A stretch of DNA of 64,000 bases from Lactococcus carnosus (GCF_006770265.1 NZ_CP017194.1:992001-1056000), one strand, 5' to 3'; positions 9,860-19,713 are shown, counted from the first letter of the stretch. Made by a program: numbers and translations. The notes: generated from the sequence alone by a model not told the origin.

Positions 9860-10795
9860 TTATTTATCGTAAAAAGCAATCAGTTTTTGGAGGACATCTT
9901 TGGTATGTTTTCCAGTCCGTAGATCATGCCCGATTTGTTTTGCTTTTATTTTATCATGGGAAAAGGTAAGGGGGAGTTCTGATAAATCAGTGATACAGGC
10001 ACCCAGCTGGTTATCTAATATGAAGTTAGAAAAAGGAGAAAATGTTGGCAAGATAACGGGCAACTCTGCAGCCAAATAAAGGCTGAGTTTGTGCGGGCTG
10101 TTGATGTTTTGATAGCGCTGATAGCTGGTATCATGATCACTGTCGTTATCCCATACAAGGCCGATACCATCTGGTAATAGGCCGGGGGCTAGATCTTGTG
10201 GTAACAGGTCATGAATGGTGATATGAGGTGGTAAGTTATCATGCTGCCACTTTCGTGGTCGCTTACCAAAAACAGATATCGGTTGCATGCAGGTCTTAAG
10301 CCAGCTTGCCTTTGTTAACGTACCCGCATAAAGCAACTGAGGGCTGAACAGGCGAGCTGGTATCGTAGCTGTCGTTAAGTAATCAAAAAGGCCTAATATA
10401 AAAGTAGGGACTGAGCTGGCTAATGCATCTGCCATTTCTATTGTATGAACGACGAGGCCGTCTGACTGGTGAAGTAGTGCGTATTCACGATCGGAAGTTG
10501 GGCGGTTTGAGAGCCTTAGGGGTTCAAAATCATGAATGAACAAGATGAACGTCGCACCTGTCTGTTTGACAGCTTGTTGGAAATTTTCTTCGAAATCTAG
10601 TGGTAGATAACTTGGAAATTGATGCACAATGAGGTCATCTGAGCTTAAATTAAGTGTCAAATTACTTGCATCTGCTGATTGGCTTGCCCGGTCTATCAAC
10701 AGCTCTTGCCAGCCGACTTGTTTTGCAAGGCTTGCAATGTCATCTTTGGGCTTGGTTGCCCCGATAGGCATCCACGGTTCAATTGTATGTGTCAT
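9860..10795 (-). CDS. Gtf3-like glycosyltransferase (sugar transferase)
   Basis: The 311-residue cytosolic protein resembles the Gtf3/galactofuranosyltransferase-like group found in streptococci and lactococci. Markers are the N-terminal half with VHQFPSYLPLDFEENF and FILFIHDFEPLRL, and the C-terminal half with LLYAGTLTKASWL, GLVWDNDSD and the NSPHKLSLYLAAELPVIL block that binds the nucleotide-sugar phosphate. No membrane segment is visible. AGGT lies 8 nt before ATG 10795; ATG 10804 is a possible earlier start. It stands alone, without a polysaccharide cluster, so the acceptor is not known. The family assignment is from pattern memory. Confidence 0.65.
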   Translation of the reverse strand: MTHTIEPWMPIGATKPKDDIASLAKQVGWQELLIDRASQSADASNLTLNLSSDDLIVHQFPSYLPLDFEENFQQAVKQTGATFILFIHDFEPLRLSNRPTSDREYALLHQSDGLVVHTIEMADALASSVPTFILGLFDYLTTATIPARLFSPQLLYAGTLTKASWLKTCMQPISVFGKRPRKWQHDNLPPHITIHDLLPQDLAPGLLPDGIGLVWDNDSDHDTSYQRYQNINSPHKLSLYLAAELPVILPTFSPFSNFILDNQLGACITDLSELPLTFSHDKIKAKQIGHDLRTGKHTKDVLQKLIAFYDK

Positions 10796-10854
10796 ATAAT
10801 GCATACCTATAGTTTATCATGTTCTGCTAATTTAAGGAATTCGTGACTGGGTAA

Positions 10855-10883
10855 TAGCAAAAAGTATCCTTTTACGGTATAAT
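10855..10883 (+). promoter_or_regulatory. Candidate folA promoter
   Basis: TATAAT at 10878-10883, with a poor -35 (TAGCAA, 10855-10860) 17 bp upstream. It would drive folA, the small ORF and perhaps clpX. Confidence 0.5.
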
Positions 10884-10917
10884 TGACAGAGGTAGTTTAA
10901 AAAGGATGAGGTGAGTG

Positions 10918-11430
10918 ATGATTGCAGGAATTTGGGCAGAGGACGCGCAAGGTTTGATTGGTGTAAATGGTACGTTGCCGTGGTCTCTACCCGCAGAGCT
11001 GCGTCATTTTAAAGCAACTACGATGGGTCAAGCTATCTTAATGGGGCGTAAAACCTTTGATGGGATGAACCAAAGGACATTACCAGGTCGGACAACGATC
11101 GTAATGACTCGAGATAAAAGCTATACTGTTGCTGATAAATCAGTCCTCATTTTTCATGAACCTCAAGCTGTTTTAGCCTGGTACGCAGCACAAAGTCGCG
11201 ACTCAGCAAAAGATTTATATATTATTGGTGGTGCGGAGATGTTTCAGGTATTTAGCCAATCGCTAGACCGCTTATACCGGACGATTGTTTCAGGCGTGTT
11301 TGAGGGAGATACTTACTTTCCTGACGTGATTCAGTTTGACCATTTTTCTGAACTGTCATCGACTACCCATCCGAAAGATCAAGAAAATAAATACGGTTTT
11401 ACAGTTAAAACCTACGAGAAGAATAAATAA
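10918..11430 (+). CDS. folA: Dihydrofolate reductase
   Basis: The enzyme regenerates tetrahydrofolate with NADPH. The 170-residue protein has the DHFR signature GIWAEDAQGLIGVNGTLPW at the N-terminus, with substrate-binding residues in LPAELRHFK. It also has MGRKTFDGM and the NADPH loop YIIGGAEMFQVF. GTG 10915 sits directly before ATG 10918; I chose ATG because the AAGGATGAGG ribosome site fits it better. The stop overlaps by 1 nt the ATG of a small membrane protein gene, and clpX follows, an order conserved in streptococci and lactococci. Confidence 0.95.
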   Translation: MIAGIWAEDAQGLIGVNGTLPWSLPAELRHFKATTMGQAILMGRKTFDGMNQRTLPGRTTIVMTRDKSYTVADKSVLIFHEPQAVLAWYAAQSRDSAKDLYIIGGAEMFQVFSQSLDRLYRTIVSGVFEGDTYFPDVIQFDHFSELSSTTHPKDQENKYGFTVKTYEKNK

Positions 11431-11600
11431 TGGAAAAATCAATATTTGGCGTTTTTACGGCTGTCTTAGCCTGGATTTGTGTTGTTTGTGCAGTACAATG
11501 TTTCCGCAAGAAAAAGTTTGGTCTTGCGATTTTATTTTTATTGTGTGCGTTCACAAATCTGGTGAATTCAATTCACGCAGTCTATCAAACACTCTTTTAA
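11430..11600 (+). CDS. Small membrane protein between folA and clpX (56 residues)
   Basis: Reading from ATG 11430 gives 56 residues: [20 protein letters not shown], a basic turn CFRKKKF, a second hydrophobic segment [16 protein letters not shown], then a short tail. That is a two-helix membrane hairpin with positive residues in the loop. The ATG overlaps the folA stop (TAATG), so translation is coupled. A protein of this size lies at the same place in other Streptococcaceae, as far as I recall. Function unknown. Confidence 0.75.
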   Translation: MEKSIFGVFTAVLAWICVVCAVQCFRKKKFGLAILFLLCAFTNLVNSIHAVYQTLF

Positions 11601-11634
11601 GGGTAAGCATTTAGAAAAGGAACTAGCAAAATCA

Positions 11635-12852
11635 ATGATAAATAAAGATCAGATATTTTGTTCATTTTGTGGTAAATCACAAGACGAAGTTAAGAAAATT
11701 ATTGCCGGCAGTGATGTCTTTATCTGTAATGAATGTGTTGAGTTATCGATGGACATTCTACGTGAAGAATTCAAGGATGATTTGTCTTCAGACATGTTAG
11801 ATAGTAAGACGCCAAAAGAATTACTTGCGATTTTAAATGACTATGTCATCGGACAAGATACAGCTAAACGTGCCTTATCTGTTGCTGTTTATAATCACTA
11901 TAAACGGATTAATTTTGTGGCCAGTAAAGCAGACGATGACATTGAACTCCAAAAATCAAATATTTTGATGATTGGGCCAACAGGATCAGGAAAAACCTTC
12001 CTAGCTCAAACTTTGGCACGGTCTCTAAATGTCCCATTTGCGATCGCAGATGCAACCAGTCTGACTGAAGCGGGTTATGTTGGGGAAGATGTTGAAAATA
12101 TCCTACTCAAATTACTACAGGCGGCAGACTATAACGTTGACCGGGCCCAACGGGGGATTATTTATGTGGATGAAATCGATAAAATCGCTAAAAAATCTGA
12201 AAATGTATCGATTACCCGTGATGTCTCTGGTGAAGGTGTGCAGCAAGCCTTACTAAAAATCATCGAAGGGACAGTAGCGAGTGTCCCACCACAAGGTGGT
12301 CGTAAACATCCGAATCAAGAAATGATTCAGCTAGATACTAAAAATATCTTGTTTATCGTTGGTGGTGCCTTTGATGGGATCGAAGAAATCGTCAAACAAC
12401 GCTTAGGTGAAAAAGTGATCGGTTTTGGCTTTAATAATAAAGCTTTATCAGAAGATGCATCTTATATGCAAGAGATTGTTGCTGAAGATATCCAAAAATT
12501 TGGCTTAATTCCTGAGTTTATCGGGAGATTACCGATTGTTGCAGCTCTTGAATCTTTAACAGAAGATGATTTGATTCATATTTTAACCCAGCCTAAAAAT
12601 GCTTTGGTTAAGCAGTACCAACGCCTATTAAGCTTTGACGATGTTGAATTAACCTTTGAAGAAGATGCACTAAAAGCCATTGCCCAAAAAGCAATTACAC
12701 GTAAGACAGGTGCGCGCGGTCTTCGCTCAATTATAGAAGAAGTGATGATGGACGTTATGTTTGAAATTCCTAGTATGACTGGGATTACAAAAGTCGTGAT
12801 TACTGAAGCAGCTGTTTTAGGAACCAATGAACCGTTACTAATCGGTGCTTAA
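11635..12852 (+). CDS. clpX: ATP-dependent Clp protease ATP-binding subunit ClpX
   Basis: ClpX is the AAA+ unfoldase that feeds substrates to ClpP. The 405-residue protein has the N-terminal zinc domain (CSFCGK near residue 9 and CNEC near residue 34), Walker [13 protein letters not shown], the pore-1 loop region GYVGEDVE, Walker [12 protein letters not shown], the ClpP-contacting IGF loop (KVIGFGFNN) and the sensor-2 TGARGLRSI motif. AAAGGA lies 13 nt before ATG. The stop is followed by a hairpin with a T-rich tail, then ysxC. Confidence 0.96.
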   Translation: MINKDQIFCSFCGKSQDEVKKIIAGSDVFICNECVELSMDILREEFKDDLSSDMLDSKTPKELLAILNDYVIGQDTAKRALSVAVYNHYKRINFVASKADDDIELQKSNILMIGPTGSGKTFLAQTLARSLNVPFAIADATSLTEAGYVGEDVENILLKLLQAADYNVDRAQRGIIYVDEIDKIAKKSENVSITRDVSGEGVQQALLKIIEGTVASVPPQGGRKHPNQEMIQLDTKNILFIVGGAFDGIEEIVKQRLGEKVIGFGFNNKALSEDASYMQEIVAEDIQKFGLIPEFIGRLPIVAALESLTEDDLIHILTQPKNALVKQYQRLLSFDDVELTFEEDALKAIAQKAITRKTGARGLRSIIEEVMMDVMFEIPSMTGITKVVITEAAVLGTNEPLLIGA

Positions 12853-12854
12853 TG

Positions 12855-12893
12855 ACAAGAAAAGAACGCATAACTGCGCTCTTTCCTTTTATA
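12855..12893 (+). terminator. Weak terminator-like hairpin between clpX and ysxC
   Basis: AAAGAACGC and GCGCTCTTT pair with one mismatch around ATAACT, followed by CCTTTTAT. The short T run suggests partial termination only. Confidence 0.5.
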
Positions 12894-12905
12894 GAAATGA
12901 GACTC

Positions 12906-13496
12906 ATGAAATTTAATATCCATAATGTCAGTTTGACAATTTCTGCTGCATCAAGCAAGCAGTATCCTGATACAGACTGGCCAGAGATTGCCCTTGCTGG
13001 TCGTTCAAATGTTGGTAAATCAAGCTTTATCAATACCTTACTTAACCGGAAAAACTTTGCACGTACATCAGGTAGACCAGGTAAAACCCAGTTGCTTAAC
13101 TTTTTCAATATCGATGATACCTTACACTTTGTCGATGTACCAGGCTATGGTTATGCGCGTGTTTCTAAAAAAGAACGTGAGAAATGGGGAGGTCTGATTG
13201 AAGAATACTTGACGACTCGCCCTAATCTTCGTGCGGTCGTGAGCTTAGTTGATATGCGTCATGAACCATCAACTGAGGATATCCAAATGTATGAATTCCT
13301 TAAGTATTATGAAATTCCAGTTATTTTAGTTGCGACTAAGGCTGATAAGATTAAACGCGGCAAGTGGAACAAGCATGAAAGTGTCATTAAAAAGGCCTTA
13401 CAGTTTGATAGTACAGATGACTTCATCATTTTTTCAAGTTTTGATAAAACAGGTTTGGATGAGGCATGGCGTGTCATAGAGGAATTCATAGATTAA
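12906..13496 (+). CDS. ysxC: Ribosome biogenesis GTPase YsxC/EngB
   Basis: YsxC is an essential GTPase for assembly of the large ribosomal subunit. The 196-residue protein has G1 [10 protein letters not shown], the switch region [13 protein letters not shown]3 DVPGYGYA, G4 TKADKI and a G5-like FSSFDKTG. The frame is open from an ATG at 12852 overlapping the clpX stop. That part would be translated from the hairpin just described and is not typical of the family, so I start at ATG 12906 ([10 protein letters not shown]). Its ribosome site is weak. The clpX-ysxC order is common in Firmicutes. Confidence 0.93.
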   Translation: MKFNIHNVSLTISAASSKQYPDTDWPEIALAGRSNVGKSSFINTLLNRKNFARTSGRPGKTQLLNFFNIDDTLHFVDVPGYGYARVSKKEREKWGGLIEEYLTTRPNLRAVVSLVDMRHEPSTEDIQMYEFLKYYEIPVILVATKADKIKRGKWNKHESVIKKALQFDSTDDFIIFSSFDKTGLDEAWRVIEEFID

Positions 13497-13518
13497 TTGA
13501 CACGACAAGTTGTCAATT
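13495..13518. repeat. Perfect 8-bp inverted repeat after ysxC
   Basis: AATTGACA and TGTCAATT flank CGACAAGT. The repeat starts at the ysxC stop codon and has no T run. It could be a weak terminator or an operator upstream of the hom promoter. Confidence 0.6.
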
Positions 13519-13522
13519 AGGA

Positions 13523-13551
13523 TAGAAATAGTCTGAAAATTCTGCTATAAT
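13523..13551 (+). promoter_or_regulatory. hom-thrB promoter
   Basis: TAGAAA (13523-13528) and TATAAT (13546-13551) are 17 bp apart, with TGC making an extended -10. The leader of about 75 nt is too short for a T-box. Confidence 0.65.
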
Positions 13552-13630
13552 TTAGCTAATGCCAGTTGATAGCTGGTTTAATCAAAATTAGATAGTATTT
13601 AACTTAATCGGATAAAGGAGTTTAAGATTT

Positions 13631-14911
13631 ATGACAGTCAACATCGCATTACTTGGATTTGGGACAGTAGCCAGTGGTATTCCATTTTTATTAAAAGAAA
13701 ATGGTGAAAAAATCACCTCAGCTGCTTGTACGGATATCAGTATCTCAAAAGTTTTAGTCAGAGATGAAGCTGAAAAAAGTGCCTTATTGGCAGCAGGCCA
13801 TGACTATAACTTTGTGACGGATATCACCGCTATCTTGACGGATCCATCAGTTCATATTGTCGTTGAGCTTATGGGACGTATTGAGCCAGCCAAAACCTTT
13901 ATTTCTCAAGCGCTTGAAGCTAAAAAACATGTTGTGACAGCGAATAAAGATTTACTTGCCATGCATGGCTCAGAATTATTAGCCATCGCTTCTGCTAATC
14001 AAGTGGCACTCTACTATGAAGCAGCGGTAGCAGGTGGTATTCCTATCTTGAGAACACTAGCAAGTGCCTATACGTCTGACAAAATTACTAAAGTGCTTGG
14101 TGTTGTCAATGGCACAAGTAATTTCATGATGACGAAGATGGTAGATGAAGGCTGGACTTATGATCAAGCTTTAGCAGAAGCAAGCCGTCTAGGCTATGCT
14201 GAATCTGATCCAACCAACGATGTTGACGGGATTGATGCTGCTTATAAGATGGTGATTCTGAGTCAATTTGCTTTTGGTATGACCATTAAGTTTGATGATG
14301 TCCGCCATGAAGGCATTCGCAATATCACGCCAGCTGACGTCAATTTAGCACAGAAATTGGGCTTTGTCATTAAGTTAGTTGGGGAAATCGTTGAGCGTGA
14401 GTCTGGTATTTATGCAGAAGTCGTGCCAACCTTCCTACCTAAAACGCACCAATTGGCAACAGTGAATGGCGTCATGAACGCTGTCTTTGTTGAATCTATT
14501 GGTATTGGTGAGGCTATGTTCTATGGACCAGGTGCAGGTCAAAAGCCTACAGCTGCCTCAGTCGTTGCTGATATTATTCAACTTGCCATGAGTGTTGCAG
14601 AAGGCTATTCAGCACCACCATTTAATACTTTTGCGTGTGAAACTGTCTATGCTAAAAAAGAAGACTTGTTAGATAAGTATTATTTTGCCATCGAAACTGA
14701 GGATAAATCTGGTCAACTTTTACGCCTTGCAGAACTTTTCCATGCAGAAAATGTCTCATTTGAACAAGTTTTCCAAGATAAAATTAGTGATCATGTTGCA
14801 ACGATTGCCATCATTTCACATCAAATGGACTTGAATCAATTTGATAGTTTAGTAGCTAAAATCTCATCACTTGATGGATTTACACTACGTAATACGATTA
14901 AAGTAATCTAA
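13631..14911 (+). CDS. hom: Homoserine dehydrogenase
   Basis: Hom reduces aspartate semialdehyde to homoserine, the branch to threonine and methionine. The 426-residue protein has the NAD(P) motif LLGFGTVASG, ELMGRIEPA and HVVTANKDLLA. It also has the GVVNGTSNFMMTKM loop and the catalytic ADPT-like stretch GYAESDPTNDVDGIDAAYK. A C-terminal ACT-like domain follows (YYFAIETEDKSGQLLRLAELF), a site for threonine feedback in related enzymes. GGATAAAGGAG lies before ATG. thrB follows after 12 nt. Confidence 0.95.
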   Translation: MTVNIALLGFGTVASGIPFLLKENGEKITSAACTDISISKVLVRDEAEKSALLAAGHDYNFVTDITAILTDPSVHIVVELMGRIEPAKTFISQALEAKKHVVTANKDLLAMHGSELLAIASANQVALYYEAAVAGGIPILRTLASAYTSDKITKVLGVVNGTSNFMMTKMVDEGWTYDQALAEASRLGYAESDPTNDVDGIDAAYKMVILSQFAFGMTIKFDDVRHEGIRNITPADVNLAQKLGFVIKLVGEIVERESGIYAEVVPTFLPKTHQLATVNGVMNAVFVESIGIGEAMFYGPGAGQKPTAASVVADIIQLAMSVAEGYSAPPFNTFACETVYAKKEDLLDKYYFAIETEDKSGQLLRLAELFHAENVSFEQVFQDKISDHVATIAIISHQMDLNQFDSLVAKISSLDGFTLRNTIKVI

Positions 14912-14923
14912 AGGGTAAGATAT

Positions 14924-15796
14924 ATGACTTTGATAATTTCAGTGCCAGCAACGTCTGCAAACCTTGGTCCAGGGTTTGACTCGGTTGGTCTTGCAGTATC
15001 GCTTTACCTAAATATAGAGGTGATTGAGCCATCAAGTAACTGGGAGATCGTTCATCGTCTAGGGAAAAAATTGCCTAGCGATGAACGAAATCTCTTAATC
15101 AAGACGGCCTTGAAAGTCTGTCCAGATTTGCCACCTCATCGACTAAAGATGACCAGTAATATTCCCTTAGCAAGAGGGCTTGGGTCATCAAGTTCAGTCA
15201 TTGTAGCTGGAATTGAGTTGGCTAACCAACTTGGTCATCTAGACTTATCAGATGACACGAAGTTGCAAATTGCGACAAAAATAGAAGGTCATCCAGATAA
15301 TGTGGCACCGGCTATTTTTGGCGGTCTTGTTATTGCCCAAAGTTTTGCTGGTAAGACGAGCTATGTGGCGGCTAAGATGCCTCCGACAGGCTTACTTGCT
15401 TTCATCCCTAAATACGAGTTGAAAACAAGAGATTCTCGCCGTGTCTTACCAAATGAGTTTGCTTATAAGGAAGCAGTAGCAGCAAGTGCCATATCAAATG
15501 TTGCCATCGCCGCGCTCTTAACAGGAGATTTAAAGTTGGCTGGTCAACTGATTGCAGCAGACAGGTTTCATGAACCTTATCGTAGTCCACTAGTCCCTGA
15601 GTTTAAAAAGATTCGTCAACTTGCCGAACAGCTCGGTGCCTATACAACCTATCTGTCAGGAGCAGGACCTACTGTCATGGTCTTAGCAAGACCGGACGTG
15701 ATTAAAGAAATAAAAGCAGGTCTCTTATCAGAAAAATTAGCTGGTCGACTAGTTGAATTAAAAGTCGATACAAGAGGTATAGAAGTTAAAAACTAA
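14924..15796 (+). CDS. thrB: Homoserine kinase
   Basis: ThrB phosphorylates homoserine for threonine synthesis. The 290-residue GHMP kinase has [20 protein letters not shown] at the N-terminus, the ATP loop [18 protein letters not shown] near residue 84, [13 protein letters not shown], and the C-terminal [17 protein letters not shown] motif. It is co-transcribed with hom; thrC is not in the window. A strong terminator overlaps its stop region. Confidence 0.95.
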   Translation: MTLIISVPATSANLGPGFDSVGLAVSLYLNIEVIEPSSNWEIVHRLGKKLPSDERNLLIKTALKVCPDLPPHRLKMTSNIPLARGLGSSSSVIVAGIELANQLGHLDLSDDTKLQIATKIEGHPDNVAPAIFGGLVIAQSFAGKTSYVAAKMPPTGLLAFIPKYELKTRDSRRVLPNEFAYKEAVAASAISNVAIAALLTGDLKLAGQLIAADRFHEPYRSPLVPEFKKIRQLAEQLGAYTTYLSGAGPTVMVLARPDVIKEIKAGLLSEKLAGRLVELKVDTRGIEVKN

Positions 15797-15825
15797 GGGA
15801 ACGACGCGTTCACCTTAGTTTTTTA
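15788..15825 (+). terminator. Terminator of hom-thrB
   Basis: AAAACTAAGG pairs with CCTTAGTTTT, with an inner GAACG/CGTTC stem, followed by a T run. It begins at the thrB stop. Confidence 0.9.
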
Positions 15826-15846
15826 AACTTTAAGTAAAGGAAAAAT

Positions 15847-16734
15847 ATGAAAAAAGGACTATTATTAGCAGTGGGATCCTATGTTTCGTGGGGATTTCTA
15901 TCTTTATTTTGGAAATTATTAGGAAATGTTGATTCCTATGACGTCTTTTCTTATAGAATTCTATCGACCATGCTAACGATGGTGGTCTATTTTTTTGTCT
16001 TTGGTAAAGTCGGTAAATTAAAGACAGAAGTTGTACAACTTGTTGCGAATAAAAAAGAGCTTGTTAGTATGATAGCAGCAAGCTTTCTCATCTCGATCAA
16101 CTGGATTGTTTATATCTATGCTATCGCGCACCATCAAGCTACAGCAGCAAGTCTTGGTTACTATATTAATCCCTTATTTTCTGTACTCCTAGCTGTTGTA
16201 TTATTAAAAGAAACACTTGATAACTATACTAAAATCTCCTTATTTTTAGCAGTGAGTGGCGTAGTCATCCTCGCTGTCCAGGGAGGGCATGTACCGGTTA
16301 TATCTTTAATCTTACCTTTATCATTTGGGACATATGGCTTTATCAAGAAAAATGTTGTCCTATCAAGTGATGTTGCCATGCTCATCGAAACGCTTGTAAT
16401 CACACCTTTTATTCTGGTCTATCTCTTCTTTTTTGCCAAACATAGCTTGCTAGACTATAATGCAAACCAACTAGGTCTGTTATTAATTTCAGGGATTATT
16501 ACGGCTATTCCTTTATTGTTGTTTTCAGAAGCCTTAAAAAGGGCACCACTGAATGTCGTTGGTTTTGTGCAATATCTCAATCCGACGATTCAGCTAGCGA
16601 TTGCTATCTTTCTTTTTCATGAACCCTTTAAATTCGAGAATTTATATGGTTTCCTTGCCATCTGGTTGGCCATCATCGTCTTTATCATCGGTCAGATTAT
16701 AGTGATCAAAAAAACCAGAAATATGATAAAATAG
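15847..16734 (+). CDS. rarD: RarD-type EamA family transporter
   Basis: The 295-residue membrane protein has ten predicted segments in two EamA repeats. It carries the RarD-specific start (KGLLLAVGSYVSWGFLSLFWK), NWIVYIYAIAHHQATAASLGYYINPL, and GFVQYLNPTIQLAIAIFLFHEPF. E. coli RarD is linked to chloramphenicol sensitivity, but the natural substrate is unknown; related carriers export amino acids or metabolites. AAAGGA lies before ATG. It has its own terminator and stands alone. Confidence 0.85.
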   Translation: MKKGLLLAVGSYVSWGFLSLFWKLLGNVDSYDVFSYRILSTMLTMVVYFFVFGKVGKLKTEVVQLVANKKELVSMIAASFLISINWIVYIYAIAHHQATAASLGYYINPLFSVLLAVVLLKETLDNYTKISLFLAVSGVVILAVQGGHVPVISLILPLSFGTYGFIKKNVVLSSDVAMLIETLVITPFILVYLFFFAKHSLLDYNANQLGLLLISGIITAIPLLLFSEALKRAPLNVVGFVQYLNPTIQLAIAIFLFHEPFKFENLYGFLAIWLAIIVFIIGQIIVIKKTRNMIK

Positions 16735-16744
16735 AAGTGATTAC

Positions 16745-16789
16745 AGATAATACAATCAGCTTAAAATTGCGTGTATTATCTAGCTTTTT
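16745..16789 (+). terminator. Probable terminator after rarD
   Basis: AGATAATACA and TGTATTATCT form a perfect 10-bp stem with a 17-nt loop, followed by AGCTTTTTA. Confidence 0.6.
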
Positions 16790-16826
16790 ATGTTATTGAT
16801 TAAAAAATATTGTGAAATGAGTTCAA

Positions 16827-17741
16827 ATGTTAACTAAACTAGAAATAAATGAAAAATTACCTGATATTGAGATAAAATATGATGAGAAACTGGCTAACTA
16901 TACCTATACAAAGGTAGGTGGGGCTGCTGATTTTCTAGCCTTTCCAACGGACAAAAAACAGTTACAAGCAATCGTAAGGCTTGCAAATGCGACACAGACC
17001 CCTTTTATTGTACTTGGTAATGCCAGTAATCTCATCGTTCGAGATGGTGGGATACGTGGGCTTGTCATCTTACTTGAGCGGATGGATGCTGTCCGGGCAA
17101 ACGGCTATGTCATCGAAGCACAAGCCGGTGCGAATTTGATTAAGACAACCCAATTAGCCTTAGCCAATTCTTTGACTGGCTTTGAATTTGCCTGTGGTAT
17201 TCCAGGGTCTATCGGTGGTGCAGTCTTTATGAATGCTGGTGCTTACGGTGGTGAAGTGGCTAATATCTTGTCTAGTGTCCAGGTCATGGATCATACAGGA
17301 GAATTTTCTGTCATCAGTGTAGAAGACTTGCAGTTTGGTTATCGTAAATCTCTTTTACAGAGCGAGCATTACATCGCCATATCTGCCAAGTTCTCCCTAT
17401 CAGCTGGCGATCATCAGCTGATAAAAGCTGAGATGGATCGCTTGACTCATCTACGCGAGTTAAAGCAGCCATTGGAATATCCAAGCTGTGGATCAGTCTT
17501 TAAGCGACCTGTCGGCTATTTTGCTGGCCAATTAATCCAGGATGCAAACTTGCAAGGACATCAAATCGGTGGCGTACAAGTGTCTAAAAAACATGCTGGC
17601 TTTATGGTTAATTTAGGCCATGGTACGGCAAAAGACTACGAAGCCTTGATTGCTGATGTGATTGCACAAGTTGAACAAGCCTCTGGTGTTAGATTAGAGC
17701 CAGAAGTTAGAATATTAGGAGAAGAGACTCGTGACGCATAA
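16827..17741 (+). CDS. murB: UDP-N-acetylenolpyruvoylglucosamine reductase
   Basis: MurB makes UDP-N-acetylmuramate with NADPH and FAD, an early cytosolic step of peptidoglycan synthesis. The 304-residue protein shows the FAD-binding [13 protein letters not shown] and [14 protein letters not shown] stretches, the substrate loop [20 protein letters not shown], and SCGSVFKRP near residue 225 with [15 protein letters not shown]. It overlaps the GTG start of potA by 11 nt. The murB-pot linkage is known in lactococci and streptococci, so murB is probably the first gene of the pot transcript. Confidence 0.95.
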   Translation: MLTKLEINEKLPDIEIKYDEKLANYTYTKVGGAADFLAFPTDKKQLQAIVRLANATQTPFIVLGNASNLIVRDGGIRGLVILLERMDAVRANGYVIEAQAGANLIKTTQLALANSLTGFEFACGIPGSIGGAVFMNAGAYGGEVANILSSVQVMDHTGEFSVISVEDLQFGYRKSLLQSEHYIAISAKFSLSAGDHQLIKAEMDRLTHLRELKQPLEYPSCGSVFKRPVGYFAGQLIQDANLQGHQIGGVQVSKKHAGFMVNLGHGTAKDYEALIADVIAQVEQASGVRLEPEVRILGEETRDA

Positions 17742-18894
17742 ACCAATCATAAAATTTGAAAATGTGTCAAAGTCGTTTGATGATAATGGGGAGTTAATCC
17801 TAAAAGACATCAATTTTGAACTTGAAAGCGGCAAGTTTTATACGCTACTCGGTGCTTCGGGCTCTGGGAAATCAACGATTCTAAATATCATTGCTGGTCT
17901 GACTGATGCGACGAGTGGTGATATCTACCTCGATGGTGAGCGAATAAATGATGTGCCGATTAATAAACGAGATGTCCATACAGTCTTTCAAAACTATGCA
18001 CTTTTACCACATAAAAACGTCTTTGATAATATCGCCTTTCCACTCAAAATACGCAAGATCGATAAGCATGAAATCGAAAAGCGTGTCATGGAAGCACTAA
18101 AACTAGTTCGGCTAACAGGATTTGAACATCGACGGATTCAAAAATTATCCGGTGGTCAAAAACAACGGGTGGCCATTGCCAGAGCAATCATCAACCAACC
18201 TAAGGTGGTCTTACTAGATGAACCTTTAAGTGCACTTGACTTAAAATTGCGAACAGAGATGCAATATGAGCTGCGTGCCCTACAACAAAAACTAGGGATT
18301 ACTTTTATATTTGTTACACATGATCAAGAAGAAGCACTTGCCATGAGTGACTGGATTTTCATCATTAATGAAGGTGAAATCATCCAATCTGGTACACCAG
18401 TCGATATCTATGATGAACCGATTAACCGCTTTGTCGCGACCTTTATCGGGGAATCAAATATCGTTAAAGGCATCATGCTGAGTGACTATTTAGTCGAGTT
18501 TAATGGCAAAAAGTTTGAGTCAGTCGATGGTGGTATGAGACAAAATGAAGCCGTTGATGTTGTCATACGACCTGAAGATTTACGCCTAACGTTACCAGAT
18601 GAAGGTAAGCTACTTGTTCGCGTTAAAACCCAGCTATTTCGTGGTGTGCATTATGAAATCATCGCTACAGACGACTTAGGGCAAGAGTGGATGATCCACT
18701 CGACACGTCAAGCCATTGTTGGTGAAGTCATCGGACTTGACTTTGATCCAGAAGATATTCATATCATGCGTCTGAATGAGACAGAAGAAGATTTTGATGC
18801 GCGGATCGAAGAATATGTAGAAGAAGAAACGATTGAGGCTGGCCTCATCAACGCAATAGAAGAGGAGATGGTAGTCGATGGTACAAAAGACTAG
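17731..18894 (+). CDS. potA: Spermidine/putrescine ABC transporter ATP-binding protein
   Basis: PotA is the ATPase of the polyamine importer. The 387-residue protein has Walker [10 protein letters not shown] at residues 41-49, the Q-loop [11 protein letters not shown], signature [15 protein letters not shown], Walker [13 protein letters not shown], the H-loop VTHDQ, and a C-terminal TOBE regulatory domain ending in an acidic tail. It starts with GTG 17731 inside the end of murB, preceded by AGGAGAAGAG. A 12-codon ORF begins within its last codons and leads to potB. Confidence 0.94.
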   Translation: MTHKPIIKFENVSKSFDDNGELILKDINFELESGKFYTLLGASGSGKSTILNIIAGLTDATSGDIYLDGERINDVPINKRDVHTVFQNYALLPHKNVFDNIAFPLKIRKIDKHEIEKRVMEALKLVRLTGFEHRRIQKLSGGQKQRVAIARAIINQPKVVLLDEPLSALDLKLRTEMQYELRALQQKLGITFIFVTHDQEEALAMSDWIFIINEGEIIQSGTPVDIYDEPINRFVATFIGESNIVKGIMLSDYLVEFNGKKFESVDGGMRQNEAVDVVIRPEDLRLTLPDEGKLLVRVKTQLFRGVHYEIIATDDLGQEWMIHSTRQAIVGEVIGLDFDPEDIHIMRLNETEEDFDARIEEYVEEETIEAGLINAIEEEMVVDGTKD

Positions 18895-18916
18895 TAACAA
18901 CCCAAATCAAACATGA
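18878..18916 (+). CDS. Possible 12-codon ORF bridging potA and potB
   Basis: ATG 18878 lies in another frame inside the end of potA and has a good ribosome site, GAGGAG, 10 nt upstream. It reads [12 protein letters not shown] and stops at TGA 18914-18916, so the TGA shares bases with the potB ATG (ATGA). potB has no ribosome site of its own. This small ORF could couple translation from potA to potB, or it could be the true potB N-terminus cut by a one-base change. Seen: frame, ribosome site, overlap. Inferred: that it is translated. Confidence 0.4.
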   Translation: MVQKTSNNPNQT

Positions 18917-19713
18917 CTAAGAAAGTTTATTTATCTGCTTTACCCTACTGTCTCTGGCTCTTTTTATTTGTTTTAGCGCCAATCGCTTTGTTGGTTTATA
19001 AATCATTTTTTGATATTCATAATCAACTGACACTAGCAAATTATGCAACCTATTTTACCAGCTGGACGTATTTGAAGATGTCACTTAATTCAGTGATTTA
19101 TGCGACGATCATCTCATTTGTGACACTGGTCATTAGTTATCCAGCAGCTTACTTTTTAACAAAACTCAAACATAAGCAACTTTGGTTGATGTTGATTATC
19201 TTGCCGACTTGGATTAATCTCTTACTGAAAGCCTATGCCTTCATCGGTATTTTTGGTAAATCAGGTGCGGTCAATCAATTTCTATCTTTCTTTGGTATCG
19301 GTAGCCAACAATTGCTGTTTACAGATTTTGCCTTCATCTTTGTTGCCTCATATATTGAGATACCTTTTATGATTTTACCCATATTTAATGCCATAGATGA
19401 TATCGATCAGAACCTGGTTAAAGCAGGCTATGATTTGGGCGCAACACGGCTTCAAAATTTCACCCAAATTATTTTTCCACTGTCAATGAATGGGGTGAGA
19501 TCTGGTGTGCAGGCTGTCTTTATTCCCAGTCTAAGCTTATTCATGTTGACGCGACTCATCGGGGGTAATCGTGTGATTACGCTTGGTACTGCCATAGAAG
19601 AACATTTTCTAGTCACGCAAAACTGGGGAATGGGAGCAACGATCGGCATGGTATTGATTGTGACGATGTTTATCGTCATGTTCTTAACTCGCAAGAGGGG
19701 AGATAAATCATGA
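18913..19713 (+). CDS. potB: Spermidine/putrescine ABC transporter permease PotB
   Basis: The 266-residue inner-membrane subunit has six membrane segments. It carries the permease EAA loop, here NLVKAGYDLGATRLQNFTQI, which contacts PotA. ATG 18913 is the first start after two in-frame stops (TAG TAA), but no Shine-Dalgarno sequence precedes it; only the small ORF described at 18878 has one. Its stop overlaps potC by 4 nt. It works with PotC as a heterodimeric pore. Confidence 0.93.
   Translation: MTKKVYLSALPYCLWLFLFVLAPIALLVYKSFFDIHNQLTLANYATYFTSWTYLKMSLNSVIYATIISFVTLVISYPAAYFLTKLKHKQLWLMLIILPTWINLLLKAYAFIGIFGKSGAVNQFLSFFGIGSQQLLFTDFAFIFVASYIEIPFMILPIFNAIDDIDQNLVKAGYDLGATRLQNFTQIIFPLSMNGVRSGVQAVFIPSLSLFMLTRLIGGNRVITLGTAIEEHFLVTQNWGMGATIGMVLIVTMFIVMFLTRKRGDKS

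Noticed and set aside
11336-11614. Open frame overlapping the folA end and the small membrane gene
   Set aside because: It is out of frame with both; the 56-residue frame has the coupling ATG and a clean two-helix pattern.
13497-13630. T-box or other amino-acid leader before hom
   Set aside because: Only about 75 nt remain after the promoter; no T-box motif or terminator/antiterminator pair is seen.
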